Shown here: positions 51,961 through 59,916 of the stretch, piece after piece
How positions within the stretch are numbered: the stretch's first letter is position 1
How the letters are laid out: the number at the start of each line of letters is the position of its first letter
Assembly: GCA_027080725.1 (NCBI GenBank)
Contig: JALWRC010000073.1
Coordinates: forward strand, 62,001-126,000
Direction of reading: 5' to 3'
Length of the DNA: 64,000 nucleotides
Source of the DNA: Saprospiraceae bacterium
GTDB lineage: Bacteria; Bacteroidota; Bacteroidia; Chitinophagales; Saprospiraceae
Translations under genes and position numbers: made by a program
The notes under the pieces: model-generated
The model's input: only the letters and a program-made list of their open reading frames with translations
Told to the model about the DNA's origin: nothing
The model's database searches: none

Positions 51961-51973
51961 AAAAATAAGGACT

Positions 51974-52681
51974 ATGGCCAAGGAAAAAGAAGTAACAGGA
52001 TATATCTTCAAAGAGGAGTCTGTAAGTTCGTTAGCACACAGCACACTCCCCGGAAGTTACGTATTGGAGATTGATCACCCCTTTCCCGGGTATTACGGTC
52101 AGGATGTAGTGGATCACACAAAGCCTCGCTCTACACTTCTCGTTACCAAACAAAAATACACCTGGGAAAGTATCTTGCGTGCTGCAGATAAATTTAATAA
52201 GTTCCTGGATTTCAAGCTTAAAGCCAGCGCTTCCGAGATCGTGGACGGCAACAAAGTTCTTCATGCCATCCGCATCAAAGGCATGAATCGATTTGAAGAC
52301 ATACGCACCGTACAAAATGCCTTTGTCGAAGAGGGATTTTCTTTTATGAAATCGCGGAAAAAGGTCGAGAATCGAACTGTCTTGATAAAGCTAAAGAAGT
52401 TTTTTGGGTTAAGCGAACTGGCACCGAATATCTACAAAGACACCAACCAAGAGAAAATGGCCTATTGTGTCATTCCGCAGAAACCCAATTGGGAATTGTT
52501 CCGAAAAATCACAACTGATATCAAATACAACATTGTGGATAAAAATTATGATGTCTGCCTGGCGTCCTTTTATCAAAACGACTGTATTGTCGATGCATTG
52601 CGGGTGTACAAACCTAAGCTGGACCCCTCTTTACTTTCAGAAATCAGGTCGTTGTACTGCAAGTATTTGGAGGATTATTAA
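51974..52681 (+). CDS. Protein of unknown function downstream of the motif cluster
   Basis: A 235-residue cytoplasmic protein with no signal peptide or membrane helix and no family I recognise. It seems to have two similar halves: an N-terminal part with LPGSYVLEIDHPFPGYYGQD and a C-terminal part with VENRTVLIKLKKFFGLSELA and MAYCVIPQKPNWELFRKITT. The composition is basic-hydrophobic with many Lys and Tyr. It lies 359 bp after cdsA on the same strand and 13 bp after three tandem copies of the dispersed motif, so it may be controlled by, or bind to, that motif (inference). Confidence 0.6.
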   Translation: MAKEKEVTGYIFKEESVSSLAHSTLPGSYVLEIDHPFPGYYGQDVVDHTKPRSTLLVTKQKYTWESILRAADKFNKFLDFKLKASASEIVDGNKVLHAIRIKGMNRFEDIRTVQNAFVEEGFSFMKSRKKVENRTVLIKLKKFFGLSELAPNIYKDTNQEKMAYCVIPQKPNWELFRKITTDIKYNIVDKNYDVCLASFYQNDCIVDALRVYKPKLDPSLLSEIRSLYCKYLEDY

Positions 52682-52811
52682 GCGTTCCATTGTAATTCTG
52701 AAGGTTTACTCTGATTGAAATTAAGGAATTACCTCCTTGTATATTATTGTCTTTGTGGCAACACCTCGACTCGTAATTAAAAGTTATCATCACATCTCTC
52801 AGCGCAATTAG

Positions 52812-53456
52812 ATGAGCCCATTAGAATCAAATAAAATACAGGTATTCGAGTTGATGGCCTTTCCTCCTATTTCGTTCTTTGCCTACCTGCTACAGATGGG
52901 TCCCTGGGCGATTGAAAGGCACGAAAACTACAATAAGCGCTCGTACCGCAACCGGTATGACATCATGGATGCCAACGGTCACCTTCCGATGGTCATCCCG
53001 TTAAAAAAAGGCAAGAACAATCACCTCCTCATTACCGAGGTTCGTATCGCAAAGGAAACGGATTGGCCTGCGCGCCACCGTCAAGCCATCAAAAGTGCGT
53101 ATGGCCGGGCGCCCTTTTACGAAGATTATGCAGACGCGATTGTCGCATTATTTTTTCAGGTGGAAGACACCCTTTTTGAGTTCAACTCCCATGTGTTAAA
53201 GGTTCTTTTGAATCTTTTGGGAATGAACGATGAAATCCGCTACACCCCCGGTTTTATTCGAGCATCTGGAGGAATTTACCATGACAAAAAAGGGAGTATT
53301 TCCCCTTTAAATCCACGTGCACAGGGATTCCCCCATTACCAACAAGTCTTTAGCGACAGGCTCCCCTTTTTGCCCGATTTGAGCATCCTGGATTTACTCT
53401 TCAACAAGGGTCCGGAAGCGAGGTTATATTTGTCCAATATTATTCTGAAGGGATGA
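52812..53456 (+). CDS. WbqC-like family protein
   Basis: A 214-residue protein of the WbqC type: MAFPPISFFAYLLQMGPWAI at the N-terminus, then ENYNKRSYRNRYDIMDANG and LPMVIPLKKGKNN, WPARHRQAIKSAYGRAPFYE and FNSHVLKVLLNLLGM. The family is found in polysaccharide loci and has been linked to modification of sugars, but its chemistry here is not established. It overlaps the sirtuin gene by 4 bp (ATGA), so the two are almost certainly cotranscribed. Confidence 0.8.
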   Translation: MSPLESNKIQVFELMAFPPISFFAYLLQMGPWAIERHENYNKRSYRNRYDIMDANGHLPMVIPLKKGKNNHLLITEVRIAKETDWPARHRQAIKSAYGRAPFYEDYADAIVALFFQVEDTLFEFNSHVLKVLLNLLGMNDEIRYTPGFIRASGGIYHDKKGSISPLNPRAQGFPHYQQVFSDRLPFLPDLSILDLLFNKGPEARLYLSNIILKG

Positions 53457-54160
53457 AGAAGAAAATTGCCGTTTTGACAGGTGCAGGGATAAGTGCAGAG
53501 AGTGGCATCCGGACATTTAGAGATGCCGGAGGATTATGGGAAGAGCACGATATTATGGAAGTCGCCTCCCCCTCCGGTTGGCAGAACAATCCAGAACTCG
53601 TCCTCGAATTCTACAACCGGCGCAGAAGGCAGGTATTGAAAGCCACCCCCAACGCAGGCCATAAAGCATTGGTCGCCCTCGAAGAGGTCTATGACGTCAC
53701 CATCATCACCCAAAATGTAGATTCCTTACATGAAAAAGCCGGAAGTACAAAAGTGCTCCACCTGCACGGAGAGCTACTTAAGGTGAGAAGTGTAGCTAAT
53801 CCTGAATTGATCTACCCCTGGGAAAAAGACCTGTCTATGGGGGATTGTGCAGAAGATGGAGCACAGCTAAGGCCACATATCGTTTGGTTTGGCGAATCCG
53901 TCCCGATGATCGATAAAGCCATCCCGTATTTTGCGGAGGCCGACATCGTATTGGTCATCGGTACTTCGATGCAGGTATATCCCGCAGCAGGTTTAATCCG
54001 ATACACCCTCCCCTACGCCCCAATCTTTTATATCGATCCCCACCCCAATATCTCCCACGAGCTCGCCCTGCGGCCCGCTCTGCGAACAATACGGAGCAAA
54101 GCGAGTAAGGGAGTTCCGGAAGTGGTAAAGCAATTGATGAAGGACGGAGGGGACTCATAA
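53453..54160 (+). CDS. Sir2-family NAD-dependent deacylase without zinc cysteines
   Basis: A 235-residue sirtuin (SIRT5/CobB-like class III). NAD-binding motifs GAGISAESGIRTFRDAGGLW at the N-terminus and TQNVDSLHEKAG in the middle, catalytic HLHGE, then RPHIVWFGESVP, and VIGTSMQVYPAAGL. The region between HLHGE and RPHIVWFGE, which in E. coli CobB carries the zinc-binding cysteines, has only one Cys (GDCAEDG), the only Cys in the protein. It would remove acetyl, succinyl or similar groups from lysines using NAD. Overlaps the WbqC-like gene. Confidence 0.93.
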   Translation: MKKKIAVLTGAGISAESGIRTFRDAGGLWEEHDIMEVASPSGWQNNPELVLEFYNRRRRQVLKATPNAGHKALVALEEVYDVTIITQNVDSLHEKAGSTKVLHLHGELLKVRSVANPELIYPWEKDLSMGDCAEDGAQLRPHIVWFGESVPMIDKAIPYFAEADIVLVIGTSMQVYPAAGLIRYTLPYAPIFYIDPHPNISHELALRPALRTIRSKASKGVPEVVKQLMKDGGDS

Positions 54161-54214
54161 TCCTCTCGACAAGACCCGGAGCCATTCGAAATAAATGTGT
54201 CTTTTGGGTATGGG

Positions 54215-54231
54215 GTTGACCATCTGTCAAC
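54215..54231. promoter_or_regulatory. Palindrome GTTGACCATCTGTCAAC upstream of the TlpA-like gene
   Basis: Six-base perfect arms with a 5-base spacer, about 180 bp upstream of the start at 54413. It resembles a Crp/Fnr half-site pair, but the spacer is one base too long. It might be a regulator site or an mRNA hairpin. Confidence 0.3.
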
Positions 54232-54412
54232 ACACAATCCGGTATTTTTTGATACGTATATATAAAAACTCCATATATTCGCGTTTGAAAGAGTGGGAAT
54301 AGGCGATATTTCTGTACGAGCATATGCTCACTGAGGCCGATTTGTTTTCACCTTAACTACTTATTAAAATATCTTCAATATATTAAATGAAGTAAATCAA
54401 ACAATTACAATT

Positions 54413-55534
54413 ATGAGGTTAAAAAACACATTTAGTATTTCCATTTTGCTTTTGGCCATTATGCTCTTCTCTTGCAATAATAGCAAGGGCATCCAAATTA
54501 AAGGCCAAATCGAGGGCGCTCGTAAGAGCAAGGTCTTTTTGGATGAGATCGACCCCAGCAATATGACTAAAGTCATTTCCAGTGTCCCTACGGATGAAAC
54601 CGGCAATTTTACATTTCAAATAGAAGAGCCGTTGCATCCGGGCCTTTACCGTTTGAGAATCGGCACTAACCAACTGCCCTTTGTCCTGGACGGTACGGAG
54701 AAAAATGTCGAATTCAAAGGGAATCTCGACCAGTTTAGAAAATATGGGGTATCCGTATCCGGAAGCCCATTGACCGAAGAGCTTTTTAGCATCGGCAATG
54801 GAGTAGCCACCCGCCAAATCGACCTCAAAGGGTTATTAGACCGTGCCAAGAGCGCCCCGAATGCACTTATCCCAGCTGCCATATCCACCGGTCTTCTGGG
54901 GATGCGAATGGAATATGTCGACTTCTACAAAGACGTTCTAAAGATGTTAAAGGCACAATATCCGGATTTAACCCTTACCAAATCCTTTGAGTCGCAGACC
55001 AACAGTTTGGTTAAACAAGCCGCCCGCAAACGCGCCAGTGAGAAAGTCAAAATCGGGCAAGTAGCTCCTGATATCGCCCTTCCCAGTCCTACAGGAAAGA
55101 TTTATAAACTGTCCGACCTCAAAGGGAAAGTCGTGCTCTTAGATTTTTGGGCGAGTTGGTGCGGTCCCTGTCGTAGAAACAACAAAGAGCTCATAAAGAT
55201 ATATGACAAATACAAGGACAAAGGCTTCACCGTATTCAGCGTATCGCTCGACGGCATTGATTCGCGCATGAAACGGAGATTTTCCAATGAAGAGGATCTC
55301 AAGAAATACATGGAGCAAAGCAAACAGCGCTGGGTCCAGGCCATCGCCAAGGACAAGCTCGTGTGGCCCTACCACGTCAGCGACCTCAAGAAGTGGGAAA
55401 GCGAGCCTGCCGCCATCTATGGAGTACGCAGTATTCCGAGAACTTTCCTACTCGATAGAGAAGGTAAATTATACGCCCTCAATCCCCGCTACGATCTCGA
55501 AGAAAAAATCAAAGAGGTATTAGCGAAAGGGTAA
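54413..55534 (+). CDS. TlpA/ResA-like thioredoxin lipoprotein with N-terminal DUF4369-like domain
   Basis: A 373-residue envelope protein. Lipobox in ISILLLAIMLFSC; a beta-rich N-terminal domain at about 25-130 (IQIKGQIEGARKSKVFLDEI) of the DUF4369 kind; a helical linker; and a C-terminal thioredoxin domain at about 215-370 with the redox centre WASWCGPCRRN, the KGKVVLLDFW strand and the cis-proline region SIPRTFLLDREGKL. It probably reduces disulfides in the periplasm, for example for cytochrome c maturation. An intrinsic terminator follows. Confidence 0.93.
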   Translation: MRLKNTFSISILLLAIMLFSCNNSKGIQIKGQIEGARKSKVFLDEIDPSNMTKVISSVPTDETGNFTFQIEEPLHPGLYRLRIGTNQLPFVLDGTEKNVEFKGNLDQFRKYGVSVSGSPLTEELFSIGNGVATRQIDLKGLLDRAKSAPNALIPAAISTGLLGMRMEYVDFYKDVLKMLKAQYPDLTLTKSFESQTNSLVKQAARKRASEKVKIGQVAPDIALPSPTGKIYKLSDLKGKVVLLDFWASWCGPCRRNNKELIKIYDKYKDKGFTVFSVSLDGIDSRMKRRFSNEEDLKKYMEQSKQRWVQAIAKDKLVWPYHVSDLKKWESEPAAIYGVRSIPRTFLLDREGKLYALNPRYDLEEKIKEVLAKG

Positions 55535-55560
55535 TTCCATTTTAGCTATTTTTGAGAGTA

Positions 55561-55598
55561 AAAAAACCGCACTTATAGTCACTAAGTGCGGTTTTTTT
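55561..55598 (+). terminator. Intrinsic terminator of the TlpA-like gene
   Basis: AAAAAACCGCACTTA / TAAGTGCGGTTTTTT stem with a 7-base loop and T-run, 26 bp after the stop codon. Confidence 0.92.
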
Positions 55599-55852
55599 AT
55601 TGGTCACCTCCAAAAATGAATTACAAAAAGTCCGTACAGGATTAAAGAACAATTCTGGAGCTATCAACACTATTACTGCCCTAATGACAAATCAAGTCGC
55701 ATCCTCCCACTAACTAACAGGACACATAATATATAAGATACTACCTATATATATAAAGCACGTCATATAACCACAAATACGCATTATACAAATTTTACAA
55801 TGATAAATAGATAAATATACACTACTTATATATATACAATAATAAATATTTT

Positions 55853-55860
55853 TATCTTTG
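55853..55860 (+). promoter_or_regulatory. -7 box upstream of the dcw cluster
   Basis: TATCTTTG directly after an AT-rich tract, plus orientation, about 40 bp before a 14-codon open frame. It could be a distal promoter for mraZ or drive a short RNA. Confidence 0.4.
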
Positions 55861-55900
55861 TGCTTGTCATTGAGTTATCCATTACATAATATTATATATA

Positions 55901-55945
55901 ATGAATAAACTCGACCAAATCGAGCAAAGGCTTCAATTTGGGTAA
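55901..55945 (+). CDS. Possible 14-residue leader peptide (doubtful)
   Basis: ATG opens MNKLDQIEQRLQFG then TAA. It follows a good -7 box. It may be a leader peptide, a decayed gene start, or chance. Confidence 0.2.
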   Translation: MNKLDQIEQRLQFG

Positions 55946-56046
55946 TTTTTGAAAGGTTTTGGTTACAAAGGGCGACCTCTGTCACTTTTTTGATTACACA
56001 TCACAACGTCAATACGCAATATATTAAAAATAATCGTAATTTTTTA

Positions 56047-56080
56047 GTGGGATAAAGTGGCAGAAAGTGGGAAGTAGTGT
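56047..56080 (+). promoter_or_regulatory. MraZ operator: GTGG repeats every 10 bp
   Basis: GTGG at 56047, 56057 and 56067, and GTGT at 56077, in exact 10-bp steps. Known MraZ sites are TGGGN direct repeats separated by 5 bases, the same 10-bp period. The array abuts the -7 box, so MraZ binding would block transcription of its own cluster. Confidence 0.8.
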
Positions 56081-56087
56081 ATATTTG
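56080..56087 (+). promoter_or_regulatory. -7 box of the dcw cluster
   Basis: TATATTTG, 27 bp before the mraZ ATG and overlapping the last operator repeat. Confidence 0.6.
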
Positions 56088-56114
56088 CCCCTGTTAAACT
56101 GAGAAACAACTATT

Positions 56115-56564
56115 ATGATCCAGCTATTAGGCGATTACGAATGCCGATTGGATGGGAAGGGGCGATTAAAGATTCCCTCTGACCTGCTAAAGCAGTTGGG
56201 TGAAGACAAGGATAGTCGTTTCATTTTAAAAAGAGGCGAAGACAGGTGTTTGGTATTGTACCCAAACAGAGTTTGGGAAGAAAAGACGAAATTAGTAAAC
56301 CAACTCAACACGCTCCTCAAGGAAGAACGGGAATATAGAAGAGCATTTTTGCGCAGTGCGCGATATGTGGAGACGGACAGTTCTGATAGAATCAATATCC
56401 CGGGAAGTATGCTGGAATATGCCGGCATAGAAAGAGAGGTTAGGGTGTTGGCGTTAGGGGACGAAATTGAGATTTGGTCACTAAAGGAATACGCGGCATC
56501 AGAAGAGAAAGACGAACAAATTCTCAGAGAGGCTCCGGAACGGATTTGGAGAAAACAAGAATAG
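56115..56564 (+). CDS. mraZ: Transcriptional regulator MraZ
   Basis: A 149-residue protein with two AbrB-like swapped-hairpin repeats: LLGDYECRLDGKGRLKIPSD (about 4-23) and YVETDSSDRINIPGSMLEYA (about 90-109), each with the D-x-x-x-R region used for DNA contact. MraZ forms ring-like multimers and represses the dcw cluster by binding repeats before its own gene; those repeats are present here. It precedes rsmH by 5 bp. Confidence 0.96.
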   Translation: MIQLLGDYECRLDGKGRLKIPSDLLKQLGEDKDSRFILKRGEDRCLVLYPNRVWEEKTKLVNQLNTLLKEEREYRRAFLRSARYVETDSSDRINIPGSMLEYAGIEREVRVLALGDEIEIWSLKEYAASEEKDEQILREAPERIWRKQE

Positions 56565-56569
56565 AATAA

Positions 56570-57481
56570 ATGGAATTCCATCAGCCGGTATTATTGGCGG
56601 AGAGTATTCAACAGCTGATTACTAATCCCGAAGGGGTGTATGTAGATGTGACATTCGGTGGTGGAGGACATTCCAAAAAGATACTTGAAAAGTTGGGTGC
56701 AAAGGGACGTTTGTACAGCTTCGACAAAGATGCGGAAGCCGTCGCCAATGCGCAAAAAATCGGAGATGACCGATTGGTCCTCATCCAAAGCGACTATCGT
56801 TTTTTGCAAGAGTACATGGAGTATTACCGCGTAACTCATATCGATGGTTTATTGGCTGATTTGGGGGTATCCTCCCACCAATTGAACGTCGGCGAGCGAG
56901 GATTTGCTTACCGGTTGGGAGGGGACTTGGATATGCGAATGGACAAGCGCTCACAGAAAACGGCGGCCCGGATTGTCAACCAGTATGAAAAGGAAGATTT
57001 GGTCCGGATTTTCAGCCGGTACGGTGAAGTGAGAAATGCCATCCAGTTGGCTACAGTGGTGGTGAAAGAGCGAAGCAAAAGGCCCTTCCGGGAAATCGAC
57101 GATTTCATATCGCGAATACAACCGGTGATAAGAGGCAAAGCTCCTAAGTATTTGGCTCAGGTATTTCAGGCATTGCGTATCGAAGTGAATGGAGAATTGG
57201 AGTCGATAGACAAAATGCTGGAAGCGGCCAAATCGCTATTACTTCCCGAAGGTAGATTAGTAGTCATATCTTACCATTCGCTGGAAGACCGGATGGTCAA
57301 AAACATGATTAGAAGCGGAAATACCAAAGGGATTTTGGAACGGGATGATTTTGGAAGAATCAAAAAGTATTTCACCCCATTGTACAAGGGGGTACAAACG
57401 GCCACGGAAGAAGAAACCCAACAAAATTCGAGAGCGAGAAGTGCTAAGATGAGGACGGGCATAAGAACCGAAGAAAAATAA
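56570..57481 (+). CDS. rsmH: 16S rRNA (cytosine-1402 N4) methyltransferase
   Basis: A 303-residue class I methyltransferase (formerly MraW). It has HQPVLLAESIQQLI at the N-terminus, the S-adenosylmethionine-binding YVDVTFGGGGHSKKIL, DGLLADLGVSSHQLNVGERG and FSYR-equivalent FAYRLGGDLDMRMD, PKYLAQVFQALRIEVNGEL, and the C-terminal VISYHSLEDRMVKNMI. It methylates N4 of C1402 in the decoding site. Complete. Confidence 0.97.
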   Translation: MEFHQPVLLAESIQQLITNPEGVYVDVTFGGGGHSKKILEKLGAKGRLYSFDKDAEAVANAQKIGDDRLVLIQSDYRFLQEYMEYYRVTHIDGLLADLGVSSHQLNVGERGFAYRLGGDLDMRMDKRSQKTAARIVNQYEKEDLVRIFSRYGEVRNAIQLATVVVKERSKRPFREIDDFISRIQPVIRGKAPKYLAQVFQALRIEVNGELESIDKMLEAAKSLLLPEGRLVVISYHSLEDRMVKNMIRSGNTKGILERDDFGRIKKYFTPLYKGVQTATEEETQQNSRARSAKMRTGIRTEEK

Positions 57482-57503
57482 TGATAACAATCGATAACCT
57501 GTT

Positions 57504-57800
57504 TTGAAAGAAAAAAACACGATCACGAACAAGAAGAGCGGCACTGAGTGGGCATTTTTAAACATGCCCCTCAGTGTACTCCTTGGATTCCTTGGGGTTA
57601 TCTATATCGCCAACTCCCATCATGCTCAGAAGAAAATCAGAAAAATCGAAAAATTAGAGCGGGAGGTCAAGTTGCTCAAATCGGAATACGTGGAGATTCA
57701 GACCAAAATAATGGAGCAAAGCACTCCAATGAAAATGCTTAAAAACAACGGGCAAAATAAGCTCGGGTATGAAAAAGGGGAAATTGTAAAAATAGATTAA
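57504..57800 (+). CDS. ftsL: FtsL-like division protein
   Basis: A 98-residue single-pass membrane protein with a short basic N-terminus, one helix at about 20-38 (NMPLSVLLGFLGVIYIANSH) and a coiled-coil of about 40 residues (KIRKIEKLEREVKLLKSEYV), the usual FtsL layout between rsmH and ftsI. It should join FtsB/FtsQ in the divisome and recruit FtsW/FtsI. The start is probably TTG at 57504; the first ATG (57564) falls at the membrane helix and would remove the cytoplasmic segment. Confidence 0.85.
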   Translation: MKEKNTITNKKSGTEWAFLNMPLSVLLGFLGVIYIANSHHAQKKIRKIEKLEREVKLLKSEYVEIQTKIMEQSTPMKMLKNNGQNKLGYEKGEIVKID

Positions 57801-57807
57801 CAAAACA

Positions 57808-59916
57808 GTGGAGAAGAAGAAAGAGGTACTGATACGGCTATATCTGCTCTTGGGAGTATTCGCCATAATAGCACTCGTGCTGCTGTGGAGAACGGTAGAT
57901 ATCAGTATCGTGGAAGGGGACAAGTGGAGAAAAAAAATAGACCAGACGAATTTGAAATACAAAGACATCCCGGCAGACAGAGGAGATATCCTCGCCGATG
58001 ATGACAAACTGTTGGCCACTTCCCTCCCCTCCTTTGAGATTAGGATGGATACAAGGGCGGAAGGGCTGACACAAACGATTTTTGACAAAGGAATTGATTC
58101 TCTCGCATGGTATCTATCGAGATATGTCAATGAGCAGCGGTCTGCTTACGAATATAAGTTGCTGCTAAAGAAAGCGAGGAAGGCAAACAATCGATACCTG
58201 CTCATCAAGCGCAAGGCAAATTTCGCCGAAATGAAGCGCATGAAAAAATGGCCGATATTCCGAAACGGCGCTAACAAAGGTGGATTTATTGCCATAAGAA
58301 AAACGCAAAGGGTCAAGCCCTTCAATATGTTGGCCAGCAGGACGATAGGTGTATATGCCAAGGACAGGTCTCCCAAGGGGTTGGAGGGAAGTTACAACTC
58401 TTACCTCTCAGGAAAAGACGGGAGGAGTCTGATGAAAAGGATAAAAGGCGGGATTTGGCTGCCCGTCAGCGAAGAATCAAAGATCGATCCCGTACGCGGA
58501 CACGATATAAAGACCACCATCAATGTCAATATGCAAGATATTGCTCAACAGGCATTGTTGAAAGGATTGAGAAAAAGCGGTGGAGACAAAGGTGTCGCCA
58601 TCATAATGGAGGTGAAGACCGGTGCAATAAAAGCCATAGCCAACCTGCGAAAGACGCGGACCGGAGGTTGGGCTGAAGTGTACAATGACGCGGTACTAAC
58701 TGCTACAGAACCCGGTTCTACTTTTAAACTGGCCAGTGTATTGGCCTTAATGGAAGACAAGCTGGCCGGGCCGGACACAAGGATTAATCTCTATAACGGA
58801 AAGCGTAAGTTCTACAATCAATGGATGCGCGATGCAAGTTATCACAACCTGACGAGTTCGACCATAGCAGAGGCATTTACCATTTCATCCAACGTAGGAA
58901 TTGCCGGATTGATATGGAAGTATTACAAAGAAAACCAAAGAGGTTATGTCCAGCGTATCAAATCCTTTGGACTGAGCAGCCCCACCGGAATCGACCTCAA
59001 AGGAGAGACGAAGCCGCTGATAAAAGAGGCATGGAACCGCAAGCAGGGTTGGAGCGGAGTTACCCTTCCCTGGATGGCAATAGGATATGAAGTAAAACTC
59101 ACTCCGATACAAATGCTGACCTTCTACAATGCAGTGGCCAACAACGGAAAGATGATGAAGCCTTACTTGGTCCAAGAAGTCCTTAAAGAAGGCAGGGTAA
59201 TAAAAAGTTATTCCCCTAAAGTTTTGAAAGATCAAATCGCCCGATATGAAAATATCAAGGCAGCGCAAAAAATGCTCCGGGATGTCGTCATCAAAGGAAC
59301 CGCTAAAAGACCATTGTCTACTGCTAAATGTCCGGTAGCCGCAAAGACAGGCACCACCCAAAGCGGCTACGGACTTGATAAGTCGAAGCTCAAATACCAG
59401 TCATCGATGATCGGGTATTTTCCGGCAGACCAACCCGTGTACAGCGTATATGTAGGCATAATGAATATCCCCCGTGATAGTACGTATTACGGGTCAAAAA
59501 TTGCCGGACCGGTATTCAGGGAGATGGTGGACAAAGTGTATTCGAGTGAAAAGGCCTTTATAAGAAGGTTGCAGCCGGAAAAGAAACCGGTCGTATATGC
59601 TACCAATGGGATGGATGTAGCTTACGCCAAAGATATCGAACACATCTTAAAGTATGTGGGAGTAACGATACCGGAAAAGCCAAAGACCGAATGGATTCAA
59701 TTGTCTGCACACAGCAATATTCTCCGTGCGAAAGCACACTCTATTGCAAAGGGAAAAGTTCCATCGGTAATAGGAATGGGTGCAAGAGACGCAGCGTATT
59801 TGCTAGAAAAAGCGGGGCTAAAAGTCCGGATTCAAGGAATTGGAAAAGTCCAATCCCAATCTATCCGCCCGGGCTCAATCATAAAGGGTCAGGAAATCAT
59901 CTTGCAACTCAAATGA
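57808..59916 (+). CDS. ftsI: Penicillin-binding protein FtsI/PBP2-type with PASTA domain
   Basis: A 702-residue septal transpeptidase. One membrane helix at about 10-30; a PBP dimerisation domain (about 50-220, KYKDIPADRGDILADDDKLL); and the transpeptidase domain (about 250-590) with SxxK as TEPGSTFKLAS, SxN as FTISSNVGIAG, and KTGTTQSGYG. A C-terminal PASTA domain (about 640-702, GKVPSVIGMGARDAAYLLEK) should bind wall precursors; this is the usual Bacteroidota form. Start is GTG at 57808, just after the ftsL stop. It overlaps murE by 4 bp. It carries a copy of the dispersed motif at 58879-58888. Confidence 0.96.
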   Translation: MEKKKEVLIRLYLLLGVFAIIALVLLWRTVDISIVEGDKWRKKIDQTNLKYKDIPADRGDILADDDKLLATSLPSFEIRMDTRAEGLTQTIFDKGIDSLAWYLSRYVNEQRSAYEYKLLLKKARKANNRYLLIKRKANFAEMKRMKKWPIFRNGANKGGFIAIRKTQRVKPFNMLASRTIGVYAKDRSPKGLEGSYNSYLSGKDGRSLMKRIKGGIWLPVSEESKIDPVRGHDIKTTINVNMQDIAQQALLKGLRKSGGDKGVAIIMEVKTGAIKAIANLRKTRTGGWAEVYNDAVLTATEPGSTFKLASVLALMEDKLAGPDTRINLYNGKRKFYNQWMRDASYHNLTSSTIAEAFTISSNVGIAGLIWKYYKENQRGYVQRIKSFGLSSPTGIDLKGETKPLIKEAWNRKQGWSGVTLPWMAIGYEVKLTPIQMLTFYNAVANNGKMMKPYLVQEVLKEGRVIKSYSPKVLKDQIARYENIKAAQKMLRDVVIKGTAKRPLSTAKCPVAAKTGTTQSGYGLDKSKLKYQSSMIGYFPADQPVYSVYVGIMNIPRDSTYYGSKIAGPVFREMVDKVYSSEKAFIRRLQPEKKPVVYATNGMDVAYAKDIEHILKYVGVTIPEKPKTEWIQLSAHSNILRAKAHSIAKGKVPSVIGMGARDAAYLLEKAGLKVRIQGIGKVQSQSIRPGSIIKGQEIILQLK

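Larger units (their letters stand above)
51615..51973. other. 359-bp region between cdsA and the unknown gene, with four motif copies
   Basis: Holds four copies of the dispersed motif (51807, 51879, 51911, 51948), a TACTTTTA box near 51743, and a 53-codon open frame at 51774-51935 that runs through the motif copies. A minus-strand open frame at 51853-52044 repeats FGMKW only because it reads the motif. Confidence 0.55.
55535..56114. other. 580-bp AT-rich region upstream of mraZ
   Basis: Contains the TlpA-like gene terminator, a very AT-rich block (55720-55900, many TATATA steps), a -7 box TATCTTTG at 55853-55860, a 14-codon open frame at 55901-55945, and then the mraZ operator and promoter (56047-56087). 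Confidence 0.6.

Noticed and set aside
51853-52044. Minus-strand frame with repeated FGMKW
   Set aside because: The repeat is the dispersed DNA motif read in frame; the frame overlaps the start of the real plus-strand gene and has no protein family features.
59691-59912. N-terminal extension of murE inside ftsI
   Set aside because: The extra frame overlaps the PASTA domain of ftsI in another frame; MurE similarity starts at the ATG that overlaps the ftsI stop codon.
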